Assembly (NCBI GenBank): GCA_027604685.1
Contig: JADHYX010000191.1
Span: 252-41,117 of the forward strand
Length of the DNA stretch: 40,866 bases
Reading direction: 5' to 3'
Source: Lobulomyces angularis
Lineage: Eukaryota > Chytridiomycota > Chytridiomycetes > Lobulomycetales > Lobulomycetaceae
How positions within the stretch are numbered: the first letter of the stretch is position 1; every line of letters starts with the position of its first letter. The translations under genes and the position numbers were made by a program. The notes below the pieces were generated by a model. The model did no database searches. It saw only the letters and a list, made by a program, of their open reading frames with translations, and was not told the origin of the DNA. Positions 1 through 9,728 of the stretch are shown one piece after another.

Positions 1-332
1 AAAATTAAAAAAAAAAAATGAAGTATGCTCTACCTCGTTCATTTTTGTAAACTTTCGCTCAATTCATTTTTTTTGTTAAAAATAACTAAAAAAAAAAAAA
101 TTAAAAATTATTTTTTATGAAAACATTCTACTTTACATTTTGTTTCATTTTAAAAATTTTTTTTTTTCTATTATTATTTTTTTTTTTGTTAATGTCTCTC
201 TCTAAAAAAAAAAAAAAAAGAAATTTCTAAAATTAAAAAAAAAAAAAGACCTCTAAAAAATAAATAACTATATCTAAACTCTAATTGATAACAAAATAAA
301 CAAATTTTAAAAAAAAAAAAACTTTTTTTTTT
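1..332. other. A+T-rich non-coding 3' flank
   Basis: Runs of A and T interrupted by short mixed words. No reading frame with coding character was seen on either strand. It is the 3' flank of the minus-strand SH3-SAM-PH gene. Confidence 0.6.
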
Positions 333-2868
333 TTACATTAAACAAGCTTTAGTTAAAAGTTCTTCTAATTCTTTTTCTTTAGATAAACTTAAAAAAAAAA
401 GATCCGCTTCATCACTGTTGATAGAATTAGAATTTAAACTGGATTTAAGGTTATCTTTAGGAAATTGTTTTGTTGTGGAAAAGAGAGTGCCTGTTTTATT
501 TTTTTCCAAATCAATCTCGTTCACAATAGGATTAGAAAACTTTGCTGAGGTTGGGGTTGATGGACTTTGTGAAATACCAAAAAAATTTTGTGAACTTAAC
601 GAGGAGTATCTATTGTTGCTGTTGAATAACGAATTTCTAGAACTTGATTGTGATTGTCTATGATTGCGTTGTTGACTTTGCACAACATTAACATCTTTTT
701 CTGTGTAGTTCTCTGAATAAGTGGAGGTAATACTCCTCATATCATTAAATTCTGTTTCATTTTCAGTTTGTAGAGTTAAAGTGTGCTGTTGATTTCCTTG
801 TGGTGCTTGATTGATTTTTTTAACTTGTATCATTTTTTTTTCACCTAAAAAAAAATTAACATCTTTATCATTAATTTTTTTTTTTTTTTACTATTTTGTC
901 CAGCTCTAACCAAGGCATTTATCCAACTAATCAATTCCAGCTGACTCTCGGCAGAAAAATTAATGATTGTATTCTTATCCGGACTAGTTGCAATAAAATT
1001 AAATAATGTTGGATGCTTCATTTGGAGTTTCATATCCGGTTCAATTTTATATGTACTAAGCGGTATTAAAGCAATACAGCTGGAACCCTTTAAATAAAAT
1101 AAAAAAAAGGATTTATTGTAAAATTTTTTTATGTTTAAATTAAATCTTTTTACCTTTAATCCTTGACAAATGTATAAGATGTTACCCTGAATAAAACACC
1201 ATCTTCTAATCCAGTTGGATCTTTCAAAGTGTACAATGGAAACAAAAAGATACCCACAAAAAGTCGCTAAAGAATCATCTGCTGGAATGTAGATGTTTAA
1301 ATCTTTTTTTTCAATTTCCACTTTTTCTTCCAAAATTTTTTTCTTGGTTTTTGAACTCATTAAAAAATTTGGTCTTTTTGAATTAGCCTTTGAAGTTAAG
1401 GCAATTGATCTAACTCTAACGGAAATTTGATTGTTTTGTTCAGAGTTAACCTCAGGTGTTTTAAAAACAGTTTTTGACGATTCACTGTCCAAAAAATTGT
1501 TTTTTTCTGTTTCACCTTGATTATTATAAATTTCTTTGTTTTTTTCCATTATCTCTTCATTCGCAAAACTTTCATTTATATTTATCATGTCTTTATCGTC
1601 TAACTTTATTGATAAATCAGGTTCTTCTACTTCTTCATTTTCCTCCATGTCATGTAAGACATTAAAATAATCACTTAAAGAAAAAGTGGAAATTGCTTTT
1701 TTTAAGCGACTTTCCTATAAAAAAAAAATAAAAAAAAATTTAAATTAAAAACAATAAAAAATTGAATGATAAAATAAAAACAAATCTTACAGCGTTTGTA
1801 TCATTTTCAACTATTGTTTCAGCTTGGGTATTAAAAGAGGCTCTATTTTCTGAAACATTAATGTTTACATTAAAGTGTTCATCTGGATTTGTATAAACGC
1901 TGTTAAACTTTTTATTATTTAAAACAACGGTTTCACTTAAATATTTTGTATTTGTAGAAACGCTTGCAATTGGTGAAGATACTGAATTTTCATATCTATT
2001 TTCTATTTTTATTCTTTTACTTTCCTCAGTTACCAATAAAATTTCGTGTAACAAATTTATTCTATCACTTAGACTAGTTATGTTTAAAGTTCTTAAGTTA
2101 GATAAGTTTAAATTCATCAATTTTTGTCCATCCATTTCTTGAAATTTTTCTAACAAGTGAGCAAAACCTTTTTTTTTTTTTTTTTAATTAATTTTTTTAA
2201 AAAATAAAACAGATCAATTAAAAAAAAAAAAAAAAATTTATTTTTCAAAAATATCCTTTTTTTTTCTTTCTATTTTTTTTTACCTTTTAATTTTAACCAT
2301 TCTAAAACTTCTGGTATAGTCCAATCCTCCACCGGTATCACCTTCTCAATTTCGATTATATCTTTATTTTTTAAAATATCTAACTTCAATTCTTGAGTGG
2401 ACTCACTATCATTAAACGAAATAGGGGTAACAGGAAGCTCCTTATCAAGATTTTCTATTGCATTGTTTTCAATTGTAATATCCTCTTTGTTTTCATAGAT
2501 GTTTGAATCAATCACTTCGCTGCTGTTTTCTCTGTCATGAATTATTTGGATATATGATTTACTACAAAAAAAAAATAAAAATAAAAAAAAGGTATACTTT
2601 GTTAGCACGGTACTTTTCTTTTTTATTTTATTTTATTTTTTTTTACTGAAATAGTCCAGTAGCATTTGCAGTAGAACCAGTCCACCAGCCTTAGTTAAAA
2701 AATTAACAAAATTAAAACTACAGAAAATTTATTTTTACCATCTTTATATATGCCATCGTCATTTAGAACTAAAATGGAATCACCTTGAGAAAATGAAAGT
2801 TCATCAGCTTCCTCTGCTTGAAAGTCATACAGAGCTACAGCATTGAGAGGTTTATTGAAGGACAACAT
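333..2868 (-). CDS. Boi1/Boi2-like SH3-SAM-PH polarity protein
   Basis: Seven exons: 2868-2739, 2689-2647, 2561-2284, 2167-1791, 1714-1154, 1087-892, 844-333; 698 codons, in phase throughout. Residues 1-62 form an SH3 domain (ALYDF, then DGWWTGS, then GLFHKSYI). Residues about 130-205 form a SAM domain (WTIPEVLEWLKLKG, FQEMDGQKLMNL, LRTLNITSLSDRINLL). Residues about 424-525 form a PH domain (GYLFV, RRWCFIQGNILYI, ending ELISWINALVRAG). The last 170 residues are Ser/Asn/Gln-rich and look disordered. This domain order is that of the yeast Boi polarity scaffolds, which bind acidic phospholipids and act with Rho GTPases and exocytosis at the cell cortex; that role is carried over from the family. 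Oddity: the usual Pro of the SH3 motif P-x-x-Y is His here, encoded across a splice junction. Confidence 0.86.
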
Positions 2869-3260
2869 TTAATAACTTCCAACAACAAAAACAATATGTT
2901 AAGTAAAAAAATTTTTTTTGACCTCCAAAGAGGATGTTTGTTGGTTAAAACAAAATAAGTTTATATTTTAAAACTTTAACAAAAAAAAAAAAAAAAAAAA
3001 ATTAACTTTCGGTGATTTAGATTTGCTTTAAGTGGAATTTCCCCTATAATAAAAAAAAAAATGTCTTTTTTTCAGAAATAAAAATGGAAGACAATTATCT
3101 ATTTATTCCATTTAAATAATCATTACGTTATTAATGTTATGATGAAATATTAAACCTATCATTTAATTCCCAAAAAAAAAATATGAGCGCATGCATTTCA
3201 ACAAGGTATACCAAAAATAGAAAAATAACATAAAAAAAGTTTTAGTGTTATCCACAAAAT
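2869..3260. promoter_or_regulatory. Upstream region of the SH3-SAM-PH gene
   Basis: A+T-rich spacer between two minus-strand genes. It must contain the promoter of the downstream SH3-SAM-PH gene and the 3' flank of the upstream one. GCATGC words occur at about 3189 (here) and 3306 (in the intron just upstream). No factor site can be assigned. Confidence 0.4.
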
Positions 3261-4342
3261 TCAATCGGTTCTAAATAATTTGATCTTTTCCAATAACTGC
3301 GCTCTGCATGCAATAGTTATCAATTAATTTTTACATACGTGACTAAAAAAAAACACTTAAATAAAAAAAACTTACTTCATTTGCATCTCCTTTTCCTTTT
3401 CCTTTTCTATAATCTCAAGCAACTTGTCTATAAATTATTATTATTATTATTTTTTTAATAAACTTATTAAAAAAAAAAAAATTATTATGCATGCCAAACC
3501 TAATTTTTTAATTTTTTTTGTCTTTTCAATTAATTTACTTTCAAATTCTCCTAAATTACCATCTGCCAAAACATCTACAGAAAATTTTATATACCCATAT
3601 TTTTTTTGTTGTAACTACCTTCAGCTTTTTCTGTTTCACTCAATTTTAAAAAATGTTTAGTTAATTTTGATAACTCTTCATCTGTTAAATAAAAATATAA
3701 GAAAATTAAATAGAAAAATTCATACTATTTACCTGTATCATAAATTTTATCATTTTTTTTTGCTTGTAGTGTTTTACCAGAATTTTCTTTTGCTCTTTAA
3801 CAAAAAAAAAAAAAATTTTAGAGATATATAAAAAAAAAATACCTGGTAACATTAGACTGTTGTTTATTGGAATAAAGTAAGTCACTAGAAGATTTTCTAC
3901 CTCTCAGCTGATTTACTGGCTCATTACTGTATGATAAATATCTGGGAGTCACAGGTGAACTTTTTTTGCTAGTGTTGAGTTTTTTAACAGGAGTGTAATC
4001 GTCCATGCCGGAATTTTTTGGTTTTTTTTCGCTAATTGTAAATCTACAGTCCCAGTCCTCCCTGTCTTTAATGGGAGTAGTTAAAACACTTTTAACTTCT
4101 AAAGCTTTTTGATGTTGCTGATGTTGTTGGATTTCGTCAGATAACTGAACTCTTTGAGGTTTTTTGTTTAATCTAGTTTTAATTGGTGTAAAAACCTTTA
4201 GGGAAGGTTTAATAACTTGTTGTGGTTTAACAAATTCAAACTCTTGCTCCTTGTTTTTTTTGACTTTATCAACAGTTTCATTCTCATTATGAACTTCAGT
4301 GAGATTTGATAATTCTTCCTGGTTGAAACTTGCTGAAAGCAT
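3261..4342 (-). CDS. Unidentified protein with proline-directed phosphosites and C-terminal coiled coil
   Basis: I do not recognise the family. Exons: 4342-3843, 3794-3733, 3681-3619, 3574-3539, 3427-3376, 3303-3261; 251 codons in phase. The first two thirds are polar and carry many S/T-P sites in basic context (FTPIK, LTTPIK, YTPVKK, SPVTPR), as in CDK substrates. The C-terminus is predicted helical (DEELSKLTKHFLKLSE, then KLLEIIEKEKEKEMQMK and QLLEKIKLF), likely coiled coil. The last exon is my choice: reading straight through gives a TAA at 3374-3372, but that TAA lies inside a perfect GTAAGT donor, and a CATGCAG acceptor downstream opens a further in-frame heptad-like segment. A cell-cycle or cytoskeletal adaptor is possible but is only a guess. 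Confidence 0.68.
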
Positions 4343-4497
4343 CTTTTTTTTTTTGGGTTAAAAGTTTACAGAGAAGGGTTTTTGTTAAAATTTTTACATA
4401 TCCACTATTTTTTTTTTTCTTAAAACAAAACAACACTTTCTATTTTATTTTACTTAAATAAAAAAATTATTCTAAACATATTCTAAATATTTTTAGA

Positions 4498-5713
4498 CTA
4501 CAAGATTACTAAATCTTCTATTCTGTCTGGATCATATTCATCTTTGTATTTATTAAAAAGTTCAGTTAAACCCTTCATGTACTCTTGATGGTAAAACTCA
4601 ATCTCTTCATCTGTTGGATTTTCATTTTTTTTTACCATAATCGGATTACCAACTAAAATTTTAATTAAAACATTATCAGACTTTTCTTATATGAAATACC
4701 ACAAGTTACAACATTTCTTTTGAATGGCATAAGGGTTCCCCATCTGTTATGGTTGTTAAAATAAAATAAAAATAATATTATTATACCGTCCATAAAATAT
4801 GACAGGAGCAAAACTTAAATATCGCGTTAGAAAATCTTGAATCTTTTTTAATGTTTGGTTTTGAACTTGCTTGTAAAGATAATTTTCACCAAAACTGTAT
4901 ACGGGTACTAAAGAAGCCCCGTTTTGAATGGCTAATTTAACAAATCCTTTACGATTTTTTAAAACCACAGTATTTCTTCCTGGTACTGCAAACAACGACT
5001 CCTTAGCACCTCCTTAATAAATTAATCGCAAATATTATTAGCTAAACAATAAAATAATTCTCTTACCAATTACAATGCCTACAGCGTTGCTTTTTGAATC
5101 TTGTAGGGTATGGTTTATTGAGTTTTTATTAACAGAAATAAAGCCTCTTGTTAAAAGAGTTTCTCGAATAAATGGAGCGATTAAGTTAACATTTAAGGTA
5201 CTAAATAGAAAGTTTTAATTTTTTTTTTTTTTTATAGACAAATTTTTTTTTTTTCATTATTATACCCAACGTGCATTTTAATTTTAGGAAATAAATCAGA
5301 ATAATTTGAATAGTTACTTGTGAATAAAGCAAAATGAGAATATCCTAAAACTCCATGCTTATGAATTAAATTATACAAATTAAAAAAAAATTTTTTTTTT
5401 TAAATTTTTTTTATACAGGATGTAAACCCAGCAAGAATGGACCATTTTCTTCAACAAGGTCTTGTTCCTTTTTTAAAGTCATTGGAAAATAGTTTAAAAA
5501 TTGCTGCATAAGAAAGATATTGTCGATGCAGTTAATGAAAAAGTTGTTTCTCTTTCTCCCACCTTTGTAAGGGGAATTAGAAAAAAATACAGTGTAGGTG
5601 GCATATAGTATAAGGATTGGTCGCAGTTGAGGTTGGATTAAGAAGAAGAGAATGAGAGATATTGAAACCACCAGGGACAAAATGATGTTTAAAGAAGCAA
5701 GAGATTTGAGCAT
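4498..5713 (-). CDS. Diacylglycerol O-acyltransferase, DGAT2/MOGAT family
   Basis: Makes triacylglycerol from diacylglycerol and acyl-CoA at the ER and lipid droplets (family knowledge). Exons: 5713-5417, 5357-5266, 5200-5067, 5012-4787, then 4743-4498. An N-terminal double hydrophobic stretch (residues 5-45) forms the membrane hairpin. Next come the YFP motif (LNYFPMTL) and the catalytic HPHG motif, whose codons are split exactly between HP and HG by intron 1. Then follow [32 protein letters not shown], and a C-terminal VGNPI plus the long helix ending [10 protein letters not shown]. Length, 321 codons, is typical. Anomaly: the last exon changes frame near 4681-4710. A 29-nt GT...AG intron (4709-4681) restores the frame; otherwise it is a frameshift or base error. 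The gene is divergent from the Zn2Cys6 regulator. Confidence 0.9.
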
Positions 5714-5793
5714 ATTTGAGTTGAAATTTTTTTAATTATTTTTCAAATTAATTTTCCGATCATCCGAGCTAAATTTTAACCAATTAGGAGAAA

Positions 5794-5841
5794 GGATGAA
5801 TGGATTAAATATTAAAGACAATGGATGAATGGATTAAATAT
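5794..5841. repeat. Direct repeat, 19 bp x 2
   Basis: The word GGATGAATGGATTAAATAT occurs twice, 29 bases apart, starting at 5794 and 5823. It looks like a small local duplication in the DGAT2 upstream region. Confidence 0.8.
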
Positions 5842-6302
5842 AATTAAAAAACGTGAATACAGTATTGGTTAAATTAAAAACTTGAAGTGGATGTACAAAA
5901 TAGGAATAAACCTAATTGGTAAATTGCATGAATGAAATTTATAGTGAAGTGGTTCAGTGTAGAATTAAACTAGAATTCACTCAGTTCACAATTTATGATA
6001 TACATAAAATGTCTACTCTTATTTCTTTTACTAAAAGATTAAACTTTTACTTATAATTAGCTATTTATCAAAATTTCAGTAACATATTGGATTAATGAAA
6101 GCAATGAAGGTTTTAAGATATGCATTTTTGTCTATTACCTCACATTTTAAATTGTTTATTGCTGTCTTGCCAGTTTTTTTAATAAAACCTCAAAAGTCCT
6201 TTCATCATAATCTATTGCAAATTTCATGTTGTTCCTACACTTACACAGATCTCCGATAATATAAAAAAATAAAAATCTGGTATTTCTCAAAAAATATATA
6301 AT

Positions 6303-6700
6303 AAATATTTTAAAAGTGCAATTCATACTCATAAAACTTGTTTTCAAAAAGTATTCCAGGAACCCTAGTCCATCTCGATCCACTGTGGTCTCTTTTGTCA
6401 AGTGTAGTGACGTTCATGTAACCCAACTTTACAAAGTTTTATTTTTTGAATTACTTAATTATCGACCAACTACCATTATATAAAGATTCTTTCCAGGTTA
6501 TTTATTGCATCCGAGTTAATACAAAAATTGCAATATATTTAGAAGTGGAGGCGATAGAAAAGTGTTGGTGGATCACCTTTTACCATTTTATTTAAAGAGC
6601 ACTTGATAAAAAGTGACCGCAGTGGATCGAGGTGGACTTGAGTTCCTTGGAATACTTTTTGAAAACAAGTTTTATGAGTATGAATTGCACTTTTAAATAT
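6303..6700. repeat. Inverted repeat, arms about 100 bp, spacer about 195 bp
   Basis: The left arm (6303-6404) and the reverse complement of the right arm (6600-6700) match over about 100 bases at roughly 90% identity, for example GTGCAATTCATACTCATAAA on the left. A weaker match (TTTCTCAA) lies just outside the arms. Both arms keep a matching peptide trace read toward the outside: VDRGGLEFLGILFENKF in the right arm and VDRDGLGFL in the left, where one missing base then breaks the frame. This looks like an inverted duplication of a gene fragment rather than a classic transposon end. No flanking target duplication was found. Confidence 0.8.
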
Positions 6701-6983
6701 CTTTTTTTTTTTTTTTTGTAATATTGAGAAATTAATTATGTAATGATAAATAAAGATATTAAAATAAAATAAAAATAAAATGTTGCAACAATTTTTTATA
6801 TCAAAAGAAAATCATTAATAACTTGAATAAAAATATGTTAGAAAAAAATAGGAATGATGAAAAAAATACATTTTTCCGTAGTGAATAACCTGTGTTTTGA
6901 GCCTCAAGCCACCATATTTCTTTTTTCAACTAAATATTAAACTTTAACTCCAACATCTGCAGTTCTATACCCTTCTTAACTAA

Positions 6984-9560
6984 ATGCACGGGTTTAGCGG
7001 TAATGCCTGTCTGCACTGCAAGAAGAAAAAGGTTCTTTCTTTTTATTCTAATTCTATACTTACTCCCTTTTGTAGAGAAAATGTTCCTTGGACTTTCCTT
7101 GTGCAAGATGTATAAAAGATGGTAATAAAAATTTCTTACTATAACTATAAATTTATTTTTTAATTAAAGGAGTCGAATGTGTAGAGCAAAAAGTTAAACC
7201 CAGAGGAAAAAGAAGTATCATTTCAATTTTAACTACTTTTGAATTTTTTTTTTTTTTTAAATATTTTCCAGTAAAATCTCCTTCTCTTCAAACAGTAAAT
7301 CAAAATGAAACAAATAAAACTGTAACCTACGATCCTGGTAATTAAAAATTCTAAAATCAAATTTAACTTGACTGTACTATGTTCACTTAGGAACATTACA
7401 TAATCAAGAGAGAAGATGCTCCTCTAATTTAAGTAGTAGTAGCAGTAGTGATTCTGTCAGTTCCACTGAAGAAGTGAGTAGTTCTTCAGTTTCCCCTGTT
7501 TTTTCCGATTTAGTCCCTAGCAGTTCAAGCTCTTCAAACACTAGTCAAATTTTTAATCTGTTTGATTTTTCTGGTATTTTTATTTATATGGATTAGAATT
7601 TTTTTTTTTAATGATAAAATTATTAAATTTAGGAGTTTTCAACAATCCTATTCCAAACCCAGAAAGAAACCATTCATTTATAAAAGAATTTTCAACCGAG
7701 GAATCTTTAATGATATTTTTAAATGAAGAAATTCCTATTGAACCTACTCAGGAGACAAAAAAAACCTTATCCCTAATTCCAAAATCTTACTCAAAATTAA
7801 AAAACCACTTTATCAAACAGTCATTACTTCCCTTGTATTTTGTAATTTTTAGTTCAGTTTTTATATCTGGGGGAATTCAATTTTTAGAACCACAAAGAAT
7901 TGGTGTTCAAAAAAATTCCAATTTTCGCCCTAGAAAACTTGATGAAAGTTTAAAAGAATTTAATCTCAGTAAAGCAACGGATTTGAATTTTATTCTTCTT
8001 CAACTCAATAGCTATAAGGATTCTCCAAGTGAATTTTTAATCTATTTAAGCTGGTGCTGCTTAAGTTGCAGACATCCAGTTCTGTTCACCAAAGAATTCG
8101 GCGGAAGTCCTCAAAAAGCTTCAATCATGTTTTTGGAAGAAGGAATAAGACATCTAAAAAACTTTACCTCAATCTCTGAAATTTCCTTGGCTATTACCTA
8201 TGCTATTCCAATATTTTTTTGTTATGGTGATAAATCTAAAGGATTAGTGTTATTATGTAAGTTATAAAAATAAAAACAAAGAAATGATTAGAAATTGAAA
8301 AATCTAATTTAAAAAAATTCAGATAAACTATACGAAATTGCTGTAAAAGCGGATTTTGACAAAACTACAGGCGACAACTGTATAGAATTTGTTTTAGATC
8401 CTGTAAATATGTACATCAGAAAATTAAATTGGTATTTTTTATATAATATGCTTTTAATTACTTATTTTTAATTTTTTTATATAGGGTTAATTTATTGTGC
8501 CTATCAACCTTCGCTTCATACCCTTGTTTAGGTAACGACTACAAAAAAAAAAAGGCTTTTTATTATATCGAATATTCACTATTTTTTAGGAAATGAGCTT
8601 GATAATATGGAAATGCTGGAAGAATCAGAATGGAATATTTTTTTTGACATTAAAGTAATTGGAAAATTTCAAGGCGCATTCAACATCACTACCTACACTC
8701 AAATCTGCTTTCTGGTTCGTAGGGCACTCAATTTTTCTAATTGTAATGACGTTACTAAAATTGGAGAAAAGCTCTCTGTTGCCACAATATTAAATCGTGA
8801 CTTTATTGTTTGGTTGGAAAGTATACCACTGGAATCGAAATTATTTTCATCTCTCGCAGAATTTATCGTTTCAGTAAAAAAAATAGCACTCGATTGGCGC
8901 CTGGTTATCAATAATGCCAAAGTGTACATGTGGTGGATATTTGGAATTATTAAAACCCACTTCTCCTCAATCAAATATAACAAATATTATAAATTTTTAT
9001 TAAATTCTGGCACATCCCCTATAAAAGCTACTTCCATGGATATTATACTCTGTGGAATAAGGGCATTAAGTAGCATTCTATCAGTTTTTCCACCAGAAGA
9101 AACGATCTCAGAGTTTAAGACAAACTATAATGGAGGAAAACGCTTTAGCTTTGGCCCTGAAGTAATTTTTTACTACTCAACGATATTGAAAGAAGTTACA
9201 TTGATGAGTCTAAGTGCACTCGATTTATGTGAAGGGTGGGCCGCCATAAACGAAATTCGAGAAGAAGTTTTAAAGTTTCACCTTAAAAGCGTTTTTTTGA
9301 CTGTTTTAAAAAGTTTTAATACCCCTTATTCTACAGAATGTTTACATTCGGTTGAAATTAAAGTTAATAATTATTTAGGAATTTTAGAAATTAATAATTT
9401 GTATATTACCCATAGCAGCAATTGAAAATAATTAAGATAATAAAAAGAAAATTAATTGAAAGCTATTTGGAAAAATGATCTTTATCGATCTTTTTTGGCT
9501 TCTTTGACTTGTATTGAAGAAGAAAAAAACACACCCAGTTCATTTGAAGGTGAATTTTAG
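6984..9560 (+). CDS. Zn2Cys6 binuclear cluster transcription factor
   Basis: Exons: 6984-7031, 7076-7121, 7170-7214, 7272-7337, 7391-7573, 7633-8256, 8323-8431, 8485-8531, 8590-9339, 9463-9560; 671 codons in phase. Residues 9-36 carry the exact fungal cluster pattern C-x2-C-x6-C-x5-C-x2-C-x6-C (CLHCKKKKRKC, then CSLDFPCARC and C), split by two introns and followed by a basic linker (KVKPRGKRS). A Ser-rich linker comes next, then an all-helical region of about 500 residues resembling the fungal-specific middle homology region (YLSWCCLSCRHPVLF). It is a nuclear DNA-binding regulator; its target genes cannot be read. The end is uncertain: the ninth exon is open to a TGA at 9423-9425, but splicing at GAA-T/GTTTAC gives a 32-codon final exon (IWKNDLYRSFLASLTC...) that looks truly coding. 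Confidence 0.85.
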
Positions 9561-9728
9561 TACCTAAATATAAATGACAAAAAAGCAACACTATTGTTAA
9601 TGTAAAGATTCAATACCTCTGGAAATTTAAATAAAAAGATAAAGATGAAAATTGTAGTTTATTAAAATTCTTTTTAAAAGATTCACGTCTTTCAACAAAA
9701 AATTTTTTTTTTTTTTTTTAAGTTTTTA

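Larger units (their letters stand above)
5714..6983. other. Divergent intergenic region with gene relics
   Basis: Separates DGAT2 (minus) from the Zn2Cys6 gene (plus) and so holds both promoters. It is less homopolymeric than other spacers. It contains a 19-bp direct repeat (5794-5812 and 5823-5841) and a large imperfect inverted repeat (about 6303-6404 against 6600-6700). No intact gene was found. Confidence 0.6.

Noticed and set aside
6156..6401. 81-codon minus-strand ORF as a functional gene
   Set aside because: It starts without ATG, is frameshifted relative to the right repeat arm, and mixes the repeat with unrelated A+T sequence; treated as a relic.
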